Positions 32,531-41,956 of a stretch of DNA of 64,000 nucleotides are shown piece by piece (position 1 is the first letter of the stretch; the number at the start of each line of letters is the position of its first letter). This DNA comes from Serratia proteamaculans (GTDB lineage Bacteria > Pseudomonadota > Gammaproteobacteria > Enterobacterales > Enterobacteriaceae), in assembly GCF_013337185.1 (NCBI RefSeq), contig NZ_SWDE01000003.1, forward strand, positions 62,001 through 126,000, in the 5' to 3' direction. The notes beneath the pieces are model-generated. The model was not told where the DNA came from, searched no databases, and saw nothing but the letters and a program-made list of their open reading frames with translations. The position numbers and the translations under genes are program-made.

Positions 32531-32791
32531 CTATGTGCGGATGCGGGCTTTTCGATCCAGCAGGTTATGGGTATAGGGGTCGAAATAACGGCTTGGCCAG
32601 ATCTCCGCAGGATGGATATTAAGTGCCTCGGCAATTAACCATTCCCCTTTTGGCCAGGGGCGCGACAGCGCGTTCGCCAGCGTTGACGAGCTAAGCCCCG
32701 CTTTGCGCGAAACCGCCGCCAGTGTTGTTCCCTTCTTACGTAAAGCCGCAATGATATCCGCCGGATGCCAGTCCTTGTTCCTTGAGTTCAT
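32531..32791 (-). CDS. sfsB: Ner-like DNA-binding regulator SfsB (Nlp)
   Basis: The 86-residue protein is a lambda-repressor-like helix-turn-helix of the Ner family: DWHPADIIAALRKKGTTLAAVSRKAGLSSSTLANALSRPWPKGEWLIAEALNIHP, with the WPSRY motif after it. E. coli SfsB (Nlp, 92 residues) raises maltose-gene expression in some backgrounds; its nearest relative is the Ner regulator of phage Mu. AAGGAATG precedes the ATG. It is divergent from a Mu-type HTH gene, and the shared 176-base region has operator-like palindromes. Confidence 0.93.
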   Translation of the reverse strand: MNSRNKDWHPADIIAALRKKGTTLAAVSRKAGLSSSTLANALSRPWPKGEWLIAEALNIHPAEIWPSRYFDPYTHNLLDRKARIRT

Positions 32792-32822
32792 GTTTGCATT
32801 CCTTTTTTGATTAGCGAAAGTT

Positions 32823-32844
32823 CTGTTAGTGGTATAACTAACAG
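32823..32844. promoter_or_regulatory. Operator-like palindrome between sfsB and the Mu-type HTH gene
   Basis: Perfect 8-base arms CTGTTAGT / ACTAACAG around GGTATA, 32 bases upstream of sfsB. Part of it, TAGTGGTAT (32827-32835), recurs inverted as ATACCACTA at 32894-32902. Symmetric sites in a divergent regulator pair suggest an operator for one or both proteins. Confidence 0.6.
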
Positions 32845-32967
32845 GTCAAGATTAATCGTTTGAACAACATGAAGCGCTTATACGGAAACTAGGATACCAC
32901 TAAATTTCTTAAAAAATATCCCATAAATTTCCCAAAAAAAGATATTTGCCGACTTTGCCCAGAGAAC

Positions 32968-33324
32968 ATGGCTATGAAAAAAGAGTGGTTTGCCGCCAAG
33001 GAATTGACAGGCGTGGCAGGATTACCCTCCTCACCACAGGGAATAAATTTGATGGCACGTCGTGAAGGCTGGATCAGCCGTCGGCGTAAAGGTGTGCAGG
33101 GGAAAGCGCTGGAATACCATATTGACAGCTTGCCTGCGGGCACGCGTAATTTACTGGTATTAAAAGAAGAACCTGCGAGCTATCAGGCAGAACGCAAGGA
33201 TCCGCTGGCCGTGTGGATTGAGTACTACTACCACCTGACAGAGAGTGAGCGTGAGAAGGTATTGGCGTTCCTGGTGCGGGAAGGGATCGGTAGCTTGCTG
33301 GCGCGTATTTCAGCAGAGAAATGA
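32968..33324 (+). CDS. Mu-type HTH DNA-binding protein
   Basis: The 118-residue protein starts with a Mu-type winged helix (Mu DNA-binding domain, as in the N terminus of MuA and the Mu repressor): EWFAAKELTGVAGLPSSPQGINLMARREGWISRRRKGVQGKALEYHIDSLP. The C-terminal half (WIEYYYHLTESEREKVLAFLVREGIGSLL) is a short helical region with no catalytic residues, so this is a regulator and not a transposase. Two starts are possible (32968 and 32974); GAGA precedes the first. Function is unknown. Expressed divergently from the Ner-like sfsB. Confidence 0.8.
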   Translation: MAMKKEWFAAKELTGVAGLPSSPQGINLMARREGWISRRRKGVQGKALEYHIDSLPAGTRNLLVLKEEPASYQAERKDPLAVWIEYYYHLTESEREKVLAFLVREGIGSLLARISAEK

Positions 33325-33325
33325 T

Positions 33326-33346
33326 CAGACCCGCAGTGCGGGTCTG
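33326..33346. terminator. Hairpin between the Mu-type HTH gene and ispB
   Basis: Perfect 9-bp stem CAGACCCGC / GCGGGTCTG with loop AGT, directly after the stop at 33324, between convergent genes. No T-run on either side, so it is a probable but weak terminator. Confidence 0.5.
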
Positions 33347-33373
33347 TGGAAACAATAATAGGCTTATGGTTTC

Positions 33374-34345
33374 TTAAAAATCGCGTTGGACCGCAAGGTG
33401 CGCCAATCCTTCCAGCGCGGAGCGATGTGGCGATTCCGGCAAAACCTGCAACGCGGCAATGGCCTTGTCAGCCTCTTCCTCAGCCCGTTGACGGGTATAT
33501 TCCAGCGAGCCGCATTGCTGCATGGCTTGCAACACCGGTTCCAGCAGATGGCGGCCGTTACCCTGTTCAATCGCCCCGCGGATCATGGCTTTCTGCTCGC
33601 CTTCGCTGTTATGCATGGCGTGTAGTAGCGGTAATGTCGGCTTCCCTTCATTGAGATCGTCACCGGTATTTTTACCCAGGGTACTGCCGTCGGCGCTGTA
33701 ATCGAGCAGATCGTCGATCAACTGGAAAGCGGTGCCGAGATAGCGACCGTAATCCTGCAGTGCTTTTTCTTCTGCAACGCTTGCGTCTGACAGGATCGCC
33801 GAAGACTGCGCCGCCGCTTCAAACAGACGTGCGGTTTTACTGTAGATAACCCGCATGTAGCTTTCTTCGGTAATGTCCGGATCGTTGACGTTCATTAACT
33901 GCAGAACTTCACCTTCGGCAATCACATTGACCGCCTCAGACATCAGTGCCAGCACGCGCAGCGATTCCAGACTGGTCATCATCTGGAAAGCACGCGTATA
34001 GATGAAGTCGCCGACCAGGACGCTGGCGGCATTGCCGAAGGCGGCATTGGCGGTGGCCTTGCCGCGGCGCATATCTGATTCATCCACCACGTCATCATGC
34101 AGTAGGGTAGCGGTGTGAATGAATTCGATCAGCGCGGCAACGGTAATGTGTTTATCACCCTGATAATGCAGCGCCCGCGCCGCCAGAACGGCGATCATCG
34201 GGCGGATGCGTTTACCGCCACCACTGATAATGTAATAGCCAAGCTGATTGATGAGCGTGACATCGGAATTCAGCTGTTCGAGAATTGTTGCGTTCACGGC
34301 CGCCATATCTTGCGCGGTTAACTCGGTAATTTGCTCTAGGTTCAT
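33374..34345 (-). CDS. ispB: Octaprenyl diphosphate synthase
   Basis: The 323-residue trans-prenyltransferase builds the C40 side chain of ubiquinone and menaquinone. The two aspartate-rich motifs are LLHDDVVDESD (about 81-91) and QLIDDLLDYSAD (about 208-219), with GGGKRIRP upstream for diphosphate binding. The chosen ATG gives the E. coli start MNLEQITELTAQDM and length; 17 upstream codons are not conserved. Divergent from rplU, as in E. coli. Confidence 0.97.
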   Translation of the reverse strand: MNLEQITELTAQDMAAVNATILEQLNSDVTLINQLGYYIISGGGKRIRPMIAVLAARALHYQGDKHITVAALIEFIHTATLLHDDVVDESDMRRGKATANAAFGNAASVLVGDFIYTRAFQMMTSLESLRVLALMSEAVNVIAEGEVLQLMNVNDPDITEESYMRVIYSKTARLFEAAAQSSAILSDASVAEEKALQDYGRYLGTAFQLIDDLLDYSADGSTLGKNTGDDLNEGKPTLPLLHAMHNSEGEQKAMIRGAIEQGNGRHLLEPVLQAMQQCGSLEYTRQRAEEEADKAIAALQVLPESPHRSALEGLAHLAVQRDF

Positions 34346-34513
34346 TGTATTTTTTTCAGCTGTGTTTCTCTTCACCGCGTTGAGATCGCTGCTCACATCG
34401 GTACATGGCGGTAACTGTCCCCCTGATTGTACTTGAAAAACGGCTCAGATAAACGCCATGAAAGAAACTGTGCTTTTTTTCTTCTTTTTTCTGCTTCTGG
34501 TCTTATTCTGCTC

Positions 34514-34542
34514 TTGTCATACGCTGGATTATTGCGTAGAAT
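34514..34542 (+). promoter_or_regulatory. Sigma-70 promoter of rplU-rpmA
   Basis: TTGTCA at 34514-34519, a 17-base spacer and TAGAAT at 34537-34542, about 73 bases before the rplU ATG. Confidence 0.75.
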
Positions 34543-34614
34543 TCGCGCCCTATTGTGAATATTTATAGCGCGCTCTGTACTAAACAGTTGGGCACGCGGA
34601 AAGCGGAGTTTTAT

Positions 34615-34926
34615 ATGTACGCGGTTTTCCAAAGTGGTGGTAAACAACACCGAGTAAGCGAAGGTCAAACCATTCGCTTGGAAAAGCTGGACATCGCAAC
34701 TGGTGAAGCAGTTGAGTTTGACCAGATTCTGATGATCGCTAATGGCGAAGATATCAAAATCGGCGTTCCTTACGTCGATGGCGGTAAGATCAAAGCTGAA
34801 GTCGTTGCTCACGGTCGTGGCGAGAAAATTAAGATCGTTAAGTTTCGTCGTCGTAAGCACCATCGTAAGCAGCAGGGCCACCGTCAGTGGTTCACTGACG
34901 TTAAAATCACCGGCATCAGCGCTTAA
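34615..34926 (+). CDS. rplU: 50S ribosomal protein L21 (bL21)
   Basis: The 103-residue protein ([26 protein letters not shown]) is L21, which binds 23S rRNA next to L20. The C-terminal basic loop [16 protein letters not shown] is the family signature. An in-frame start 20 codons upstream is rejected because the conserved N terminus begins here. It is followed by rpmA after 17 bases. Confidence 0.98.
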   Translation: MYAVFQSGGKQHRVSEGQTIRLEKLDIATGEAVEFDQILMIANGEDIKIGVPYVDGGKIKAEVVAHGRGEKIKIVKFRRRKHHRKQQGHRQWFTDVKITGISA

Positions 34927-34931
34927 GTTAG

Positions 34932-35201
<270 letters not shown>

Positions 35202-35227
35202 TTTTTCGAGCCTTACTAAATAGATGT

Positions 35228-35256
35228 AAGCCCCGCAATTCGTTGCGGGGCTTTTT
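35228..35256 (+). terminator. Terminator of rplU-rpmA
   Basis: Perfect 11-bp stem AAGCCCCGCAA / TTGCGGGGCTT with a TTCG tetraloop, followed by TTT. Confidence 0.93.
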
Positions 35257-35306
35257 ACATTTATGGGCTGCTTATGCATCGGCCCGTCAGCGCTGGCAAA
35301 GGTAAG

Positions 35307-36278
35307 ATGGAAACAAAACAGCAGGTCGGAATTGGCATTTCTCTGGCGGTGACTACGGCAGTTTGCTGGGGTGCATTGCCGATTGCGATGAAAGAAGTGC
35401 TGGTAGTGATGGATCCGTTTACCATCGTTTGGTATCGATTTACCATGGCTGCACTTGGGTTGGGGCTTATTTTGGCCGTGCGCGGCAAGTTGCCGCCGGT
35501 GACCCTGTTCCGTCAACCGCGCTGGTTGTTGATGCTGGTCATCGCCACCGCAGGCCTGCTGGGGAATTTTATTTTCTTCAGCTCTTCGCTGCAGTATCTC
35601 AGCCCGACAGCATCACAGGTGATCGGCCAGTTATCGCCGGTCGGCATGATGTTTGCCAGCGTGCTGATTTTAAAAGAGCGGATGCGTATCACTCAGGTGA
35701 TTGGCGCGCTGATGCTGATCTGCGGGTTGCTGTTGTTTTTCAACGTCAGCCTGGTTGAGATTTTCACCCGCCTGACAGATTACACCCTTGGGGTGTTGCT
35801 GGGTGTGTGTGCGGCAATGGTCTGGGTCACTTATGGCGTTGCGCAGAAAGTGTTGCTGCGTCGATTGGCCTCGCCGCAAATACTGGTAATGTTGTACACT
35901 TTATGTGCAGTGGCGTTATTTCCTCTGGCCAGGCCGGAGGGGATTTTTCAGCTCAGCGGCTGGCAATTGGCCTGTTTGCTGTTCTGTGGTGCCAACACGC
36001 TGATTGGTTATGGTGCGCTGGCTGAAGCAATGGCGCGCTGGCAGGCGGCACAGGTGAGTGCGTTAGTGACGCTGACACCGCTGTTTACCCTGCTTTTTTC
36101 AGATTTATTGGCGCTGGCCTGGCCACACGTATTCGCCGCCCCGACCTTAAATGTTGTCGGCTATGTCGGTGCTTTCGTGGTGGTAGCGGGCGCCATGTTT
36201 TCCGCAATTGGTCACCGTTGGTGGCCGCGACGGGCAGAACCCCGCCTGGTTGCTCCTTTGAAGCAGCCCGGTGAATGA
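35307..36278 (+). CDS. yhbE: DMT-superfamily (EamA) inner-membrane transporter YhbE
   Basis: The 323-residue protein has ten predicted membrane helices arranged as two EamA repeats (about 8-140 and 155-295), as in drug/metabolite transporters. It is collinear with E. coli YhbE, including SSLQYLSPTASQVIGQLSPVGMM and GYGALAEAMARWQAAQVSA. The substrate is unknown. The chosen ATG follows AAAGGTAAG and matches the E. coli start; an ATG 11 codons upstream lies close to the rpmA terminator. It ends 16 bases before obgE. Confidence 0.9.
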   Translation: METKQQVGIGISLAVTTAVCWGALPIAMKEVLVVMDPFTIVWYRFTMAALGLGLILAVRGKLPPVTLFRQPRWLLMLVIATAGLLGNFIFFSSSLQYLSPTASQVIGQLSPVGMMFASVLILKERMRITQVIGALMLICGLLLFFNVSLVEIFTRLTDYTLGVLLGVCAAMVWVTYGVAQKVLLRRLASPQILVMLYTLCAVALFPLARPEGIFQLSGWQLACLLFCGANTLIGYGALAEAMARWQAAQVSALVTLTPLFTLLFSDLLALAWPHVFAAPTLNVVGYVGAFVVVAGAMFSAIGHRWWPRRAEPRLVAPLKQPGE

Positions 36279-36294
36279 TTTACGGAGACGGTAA

Positions 36295-37467
<1,173 letters not shown>

Positions 37468-37479
37468 TCTTGTGAACAG

Positions 37480-37510
37480 AGGGGCTCAGTTAACACTGGG
37501 CCCTTTTTTT
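37480..37510 (+). terminator. Terminator of yhbE-obgE
   Basis: Ten-pair stem (with two G-U pairs) GGGGCTCAGT / ACTGGGCCCT, loop TAAC, then TTTTTTT. The basS stop lies in the T-run. Confidence 0.82.
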
Positions 37511-38570
37511 ATTTCAGGACGTTTTCCGGTAGCCAGCATTGTGCCTTGAGCCCGCTGGTATCCTGACGGTTTTCCAGTGTTAAACGCCCCTGATGCAACT
37601 GCACAATGCGAGTGACGATATTCAATCCCAACCCACTGCCACCATAGCGTTGATCCATACGGCGGAAGGCCTGAGTGAGTTCACCCGCTATTTTCTCTTT
37701 GACGCCCGGACCTTCATCGATCACCTGTAGTCGGTAACCGTGTTCCTGCGCAGAAAGTTCTACCTGGATCCTGCTGCCCTCAGGGCTATACCTATGGGCA
37801 TTTTCCACCAGATTACGCAGCAGCAGACGTAACAGTACCGGGTCACCATGCACCGGGGCAGCGGCCGGAAGCTGCCATTGCAAGTTTTGCCCGCGTTGTG
37901 CGGCCAACTCCTCGAGCTCTTCCCGCAGCGGTTGGATCACGTCGCTCACCCAATCGAAGCGTTGATAATGGCCACTGGCAAAATCTTGCCCGGCGCGTGC
38001 AAGCATCAGCAATTGTTCGACGGTGTGCATCAGTTGATCAATGCGCTTAATCAGTGGCCCACTTTGTGGAACCCCCTGTTTTTCCATTAATTCCAGGTGC
38101 AGGCGGATCCCTGCCAGAGGCGTGCGTAGCTCATGGGCGGCGTCGGCAGTAAACAGCCGTTCCTGCTGGATGGTGTTATCCAACCGCGAGAACAATTGGT
38201 TGAGCGTAGTGGTGACTGCCATTATCTCGAGGCTGTCGCTGTTGAGCGGCAGTGGCGTCAGGTTATCGGCAGAACGCTTTTCCAGCCGTTGTTGCAACTG
38301 ATTGAGGGGGCGGATAATCCAGCTGATGGCCCAAAATGAGGCGAGCAGCGTCACGATCATCATGATCAGTGAAGGGGCGAGCAACGAGGCTATCGCTTCG
38401 GCGATTTCCGTATCGACACGCTCGGTGCGGACCTTGGCCGACAGGGTTTCATCCACCAGGAAGCTGATTTGCTCCTGGCTTTCATGCCACAACCAAAAGG
38501 CACTGATAAGCTGGGTGACCAAAAGGATCAGCGCCAGCATCAACAACAGACGACGGCGCATGCTGATCAT
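37509..38570 (-). CDS. basS: Sensor histidine kinase BasS (PmrB)
   Basis: The 353-residue two-component kinase has a membrane segment (about 8-28), a short periplasmic loop with two ExxE motifs (HESQEQ and EIAEAI, matching the iron-sensing sites of Salmonella PmrB), a second membrane segment (about 65-87), HAMP, the phosphoacceptor DAAHELRTPLAG and the N, G1 and G2 boxes (NLVENAHRYS, DEGPGV, GGSGLGLNI). PmrAB responds to ferric iron, aluminium and mild acid and controls lipid A modification. Its ATG overlaps the basR stop (ATGA). Identification as BasS is by sequence; in E. coli the gene lies elsewhere. Confidence 0.85.
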   Translation of the reverse strand: MISMRRRLLLMLALILLVTQLISAFWLWHESQEQISFLVDETLSAKVRTERVDTEIAEAIASLLAPSLIMMIVTLLASFWAISWIIRPLNQLQQRLEKRSADNLTPLPLNSDSLEIMAVTTTLNQLFSRLDNTIQQERLFTADAAHELRTPLAGIRLHLELMEKQGVPQSGPLIKRIDQLMHTVEQLLMLARAGQDFASGHYQRFDWVSDVIQPLREELEELAAQRGQNLQWQLPAAAPVHGDPVLLRLLLRNLVENAHRYSPEGSRIQVELSAQEHGYRLQVIDEGPGVKEKIAGELTQAFRRMDQRYGGSGLGLNIVTRIVQLHQGRLTLENRQDTSGLKAQCWLPENVLK

Positions 38571-39229
38571 GATGAGGACTCCAGGCGATAGCCGATACCA
38601 CGAACGGTGCGGATGCGATCTTTACCCAATTTGCGGCGCAGGTTATGGATATGCACTTCCAGCGTGTTGGAGCCCAAATCGTCCTGCCAGGTATAGAGAT
38701 CCTGCTGCAGCAGCTCACGATTGACCGTTTGTCCGGCGCGCATCATCAGACGTGACAGGATGGCGAACTCTTTCGGGGTGACTTCCACCGGCTGCTGTTG
38801 AACATAAACCTGCTGGCTGGAGAGATTGAGTTGGAGGTCATCCAACTGCATGAGATTGTCACTGTGACCCTGATAGCGACGGATCAGCGCGCGTACTCGC
38901 GCCTGCAGTTCAACTAACGCGAAGGGTTTCACCAGGTAATCGTCGGCACCGGCATCCAGCCCATCAACACGGTCTTCAAGCGCGTCGCGAGCGGTCAGGA
39001 TCAGCACCGGCAACTCGACTTGCTGACGGCGCCACTGCCGAAGCAGGCTGGCGCCGTCCATGTCAGGCAGGCCCAGATCGAGGATAATCATGCTGTACTG
39101 ACTGGTGAGGAGCAGAGCATTGGCCTCCGCCGCCGTAGCGGCGCAGTCGCAGGCATAGCCCTCCCCAGCTAATGCCAGGGCCAGGCCTTGCTGCAGCAGC
39201 TCATCGTCTTCAACAATCAGCAGTTTCAT
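38567..39229 (-). CDS. basR: Response regulator BasR (PmrA)
   Basis: The 220-residue OmpR-family regulator has a receiver domain (1-120; acidic VEDD, phosphoacceptor in ILDLGLPDMDG near D51, conserved TARDALEDRVDGLDAGADDYLVKPF) and a winged-helix domain (about 125-218; SNTLEVHIHNLRRKLGKDRIRTVRGIGYRL). It closely resembles enterobacterial PmrA, which activates arn and eptA genes for polymyxin resistance. It starts eight bases after the dacB stop and overlaps basS, so the order dacB-basR-basS is one operon. Confidence 0.88.
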   Translation of the reverse strand: MKLLIVEDDELLQQGLALALAGEGYACDCAATAAEANALLLTSQYSMIILDLGLPDMDGASLLRQWRRQQVELPVLILTARDALEDRVDGLDAGADDYLVKPFALVELQARVRALIRRYQGHSDNLMQLDDLQLNLSSQQVYVQQQPVEVTPKEFAILSRLMMRAGQTVNRELLQQDLYTWQDDLGSNTLEVHIHNLRRKLGKDRIRTVRGIGYRLESSS

Positions 39230-39237
39230 CGTAACCC

Positions 39238-40671
39238 TCAGTTATTCTGATAAATATCCCGGTACAGACGGCTTTCGAAACGCACCAGTGGAGCGCGGCG
39301 CTGTTTCTGATCTTCCGGCGGTACGGCATAACCCGACAGATACTGTACGAATGCCAAACGTTGACCGCTAGCGGTAGTGATAAACCCGGCCAGGTTGTAC
39401 ACGCCTTGCAGCGCCCCGGTTTTAGCGGAAACCTTCCCGTCGACACCGGCTTCATGCAGGCCACCACGGTAACGTAAGGTACCGTCATAGCCAGACAGCG
39501 GCAGCATTGAAATAAAGTTCAGCTCACTGTCATGCTGCGCGATGTACTGCAACGCCTGCATCATGGTTGCCGGGGCCAACAGGTTATGGCGTGACAGGCC
39601 TGAGCCGTCCACCACGATGCTGTTGCCCAAATCGACACCGGCTTTCTGACGAAGTACCTGACGCACGGCATCGGCACCGGCACGCCAGGTGCCCGGTACG
39701 CCAAAACGTTCATGACCGATAGTGCGGAAGACGGTATCGGCGATCATGTTGTCCGATTTCTTCAGCATGATCTTCAGCAACTCGTGCAGCGGCGCTGATT
39801 GAGCCTGTGCGATCACCGTTCCCTTCAGTCCAGGTTGGGTCTGACGCTTCAGGTGGCCGTCGATCTGAATGCCGGCCTGCGTCAGCTCATCTTTCAAAAT
39901 CGCCCCGGCATAGCTGGCACCATCCTGAATGGCGAAGGCCAGCGGCAGCGGATCGCTGCGTTGGGTCAGACAGCCGGTCAGGGTAAAGCGATTCAACTCG
40001 CCCGGCACCACATCCAGCTCGCAATATTGGGCGTCTGTGGAGCCTTTGGCCAGCGTGCGCACCTGGCTGAACATATTGACCGGGTAGTACGAGGCTACGC
40101 GAATAAAGGCCATATCACCCGGTTTTGGTGCACTGTACAGCGAAACCGAGAAGCAGTTGCGATCGACTATCGCTGCCGCCGGTGGTGCGCTGAAGCACTG
40201 GGTCAGGTCGTTCCACGGCCAGCCTGGGGCTTTGTCATGGCTGGCGAATACCGAAGTATCGACCAGCACATCGCCGGTGATCTGGCGTACACCCTGCTTT
40301 TTCAGGATCGCCACCATGTTGCGCAGGCTCTGGCGCTTAAAGGTCGGATCGCCGCTGAAGCGGGCAATCAGGTTGCCGCGTAGCACGCCGTCACTGATAT
40401 CACCCTGGCTTTCCAGCGTGGTGGTGAAGCGATAGTCGGGGCCTAGCTGCAATAATGCAGCCAGCGCGGTCAGCACTTTCTGGGTACTGGCCGGCAACGC
40501 CATTTGCTGAGAGTGATAATCGATGGTCGGTGCGTCTGCGCCGATCTTCTGAACTACCAGGGCAAGGTTGGCCCCATCAGGCAAATATTGTGTGTAATCT
40601 TCAACCGGGGCCGCATTCGCATTTAGAACAAATGCGCAAGCCAATGCACTGACAATTCGTGAAAAACGCAT
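39238..40671 (-). CDS. dacB: D-alanyl-D-alanine carboxypeptidase/endopeptidase (PBP4)
   Basis: The 477-residue periplasmic penicillin-binding protein trims and cuts murein cross-links. A signal peptide (IVSALACAFVLNANA, cleavage before APVED) is followed by the three active-site motifs: SxxK in PASTQKVL (Ser62), SDN in KKSDNMIAD and KTG in SAKTGALQGV. Length equals E. coli DacB. It is divergent from greA, as in E. coli, but here it heads an operon with basR-basS. Confidence 0.96.
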   Translation of the reverse strand: MRFSRIVSALACAFVLNANAAPVEDYTQYLPDGANLALVVQKIGADAPTIDYHSQQMALPASTQKVLTALAALLQLGPDYRFTTTLESQGDISDGVLRGNLIARFSGDPTFKRQSLRNMVAILKKQGVRQITGDVLVDTSVFASHDKAPGWPWNDLTQCFSAPPAAAIVDRNCFSVSLYSAPKPGDMAFIRVASYYPVNMFSQVRTLAKGSTDAQYCELDVVPGELNRFTLTGCLTQRSDPLPLAFAIQDGASYAGAILKDELTQAGIQIDGHLKRQTQPGLKGTVIAQAQSAPLHELLKIMLKKSDNMIADTVFRTIGHERFGVPGTWRAGADAVRQVLRQKAGVDLGNSIVVDGSGLSRHNLLAPATMMQALQYIAQHDSELNFISMLPLSGYDGTLRYRGGLHEAGVDGKVSAKTGALQGVYNLAGFITTASGQRLAFVQYLSGYAVPPEDQKQRRAPLVRFESRLYRDIYQNN

Positions 40672-40736
40672 AATCTCGGGATAACAGCTGGATAACGTGC
40701 CGTCATACTACGGTGCATTCAGGGAAAAAGTAAACG

Positions 40737-40765
40737 ATGACCCTCAAGGAACTCTAGGCTAAAAT
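40737..40765 (+). promoter_or_regulatory. Likely sigma-70 promoter of greA
   Basis: ATGACC at 40737-40742, a 17-base spacer and TAAAAT at 40760-40765. It would start the transcript about 155 bases before greA, so the leader terminator at 40789 lies inside it. Confidence 0.5.
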
Positions 40766-40788
40766 GCGTATCAAAATGCAAAATCGAT

Positions 40789-40830
40789 CCTGACTTGGGC
40801 AACTGTTCCGAGTCAGGCTTCTTTTGTTTG
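40789..40830 (+). ncRNA. GraL-like leader RNA terminator upstream of greA
   Basis: Seven-pair stem CCTGACT / AGTCAGG (40789-40795 and 40811-40817) followed by CTTCTTTTGTTTG. In E. coli the greA leader is mostly terminated at such a site, giving the short RNA GraL. Position and shape fit; sequence identity to E. coli GraL could not be checked. Confidence 0.55.
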
Positions 40831-40927
40831 TCGCCTGGAGGCGGGGGGCATATAGCCACCGTTTTTTCATTCGAACACGTCAGGATGACGGTTATTTGAA
40901 CAGGAAAGATTTAGAGGTATTTAGCTT

Positions 40928-41404
40928 ATGAAACAGATTCCGATGACCTTGTTTGGCGCTGAAAAACTGCGCGAAGAACTCGAATATTTGAAAGGCGTGC
41001 GCCGTCCGAAAATCATTGCGGATATCGCTGACGCCCGTGAACACGGCGATTTGAAAGAAAACGCAGAGTACCACGCGGCTCGCGAGCAGCAGGGTTTCTG
41101 CGAAGGGCGTATCCAGGAAATTGAAGCCAAGTTGTCCAACGCGCAGGTGATCGATATCACCAAGATGCCAAACAATGGCCGCGTGATTTTTGGCTCCACC
41201 GTATCGGTGATGAACCTCGATAGCGAAGAAGAAGTGACCTACCGCATCGTTGGCGACGACGAGGCCGATTTCAAGAAAAATCTGATTTCGGTGAATTCGC
41301 CGATGGCTCGCGGTTTGATCGGTAAAGAAGTTGATGACGTGGTAGTGATAAAAACCCCGGGTGGCGATGTCGATTATGAGATCTTGAAGGTTGATTATCT
41401 CTGA
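40928..41404 (+). CDS. greA: Transcript cleavage factor GreA
   Basis: The 158-residue protein rescues backtracked RNA polymerase. The N-terminal coiled-coil (about 1-75) reaches the polymerase active site with its acidic tip [21 protein letters not shown], and the C-terminal FKBP-like domain (VIVKTPGGDV region) binds the polymerase. Length equals E. coli GreA. AGAGGT lies some distance before the ATG; the conserved N terminus supports this start. Confidence 0.98.
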   Translation: MKQIPMTLFGAEKLREELEYLKGVRRPKIIADIADAREHGDLKENAEYHAAREQQGFCEGRIQEIEAKLSNAQVIDITKMPNNGRVIFGSTVSVMNLDSEEEVTYRIVGDDEADFKKNLISVNSPMARGLIGKEVDDVVVIKTPGGDVDYEILKVDYL

Positions 41405-41452
41405 TCGCTCTGCATTCGTTCAGAAAATCGCCAGGGTTTTGTAAAGAAAGGA

Positions 41453-41474
41453 AAAAGGCCGCACGCGGCCTTTT
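41453..41474. terminator. Bidirectional terminator between greA and yhbY
   Basis: Stem AAAAGGCCG / CGGCCTTTT with loop CACG, with A-run and T-run on the two sides; serves both convergent genes. Confidence 0.88.
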
Positions 41475-41518
41475 ATCTGAATCAGGTGCATGGCACCTTT
41501 TCGTTAACCCAATGCTTA

Positions 41519-41812
41519 TTAACGCGGTAGACTGATCTTGCGCTCTTTAGAAGGGCGGTAAAGAATAAGCGTACTGCCGATGACTTGCACGTTGCAGGCA
41601 CCCGTTTCACGCACGATAGCGTCGGCGATCAGGGTTTTGGTTTCGCGATCTTCAGCAGCGATTTTTACCTTGATCAGCTCATGATGCTCCAGAGCCTGTT
41701 CAATTTCAGCCAGCACCCCTTCGGTGAGACCGTTATTACCCAGCATGACAACCGGTTTTAACGGATGCGCCAGGCCTTTCAGGTGCTGTTTTTGTTTATT
41801 ATTCAGATTCAT
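41519..41812 (-). CDS. yhbY: CRM-domain ribosome-associated protein YhbY
   Basis: The 97-residue protein is a single CRM domain (KQKQHLKGLAHPLKPVVMLGNNGLTEGVLAEIEQALEHHELIKVKI) which binds RNA; E. coli YhbY associates with pre-50S particles. The conserved GNNG loop is intact. It is divergent from rlmE, as in E. coli. Confidence 0.93.
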   Translation of the reverse strand: MNLNNKQKQHLKGLAHPLKPVVMLGNNGLTEGVLAEIEQALEHHELIKVKIAAEDRETKTLIADAIVRETGACNVQVIGSTLILYRPSKERKISLPR

Positions 41813-41956
41813 TGTCTTTTTTGCTTAAGTTGGGATTGAAAACGGTACATTCTACCGCCATCTCATGTATATCACCAAATCGGTCTTCACCGGTGTGAGT
41901 CTACGTGAGCTGCGAACCTGACATTAAGACTCTTTTTATGATAGTTGGAAAACGAG

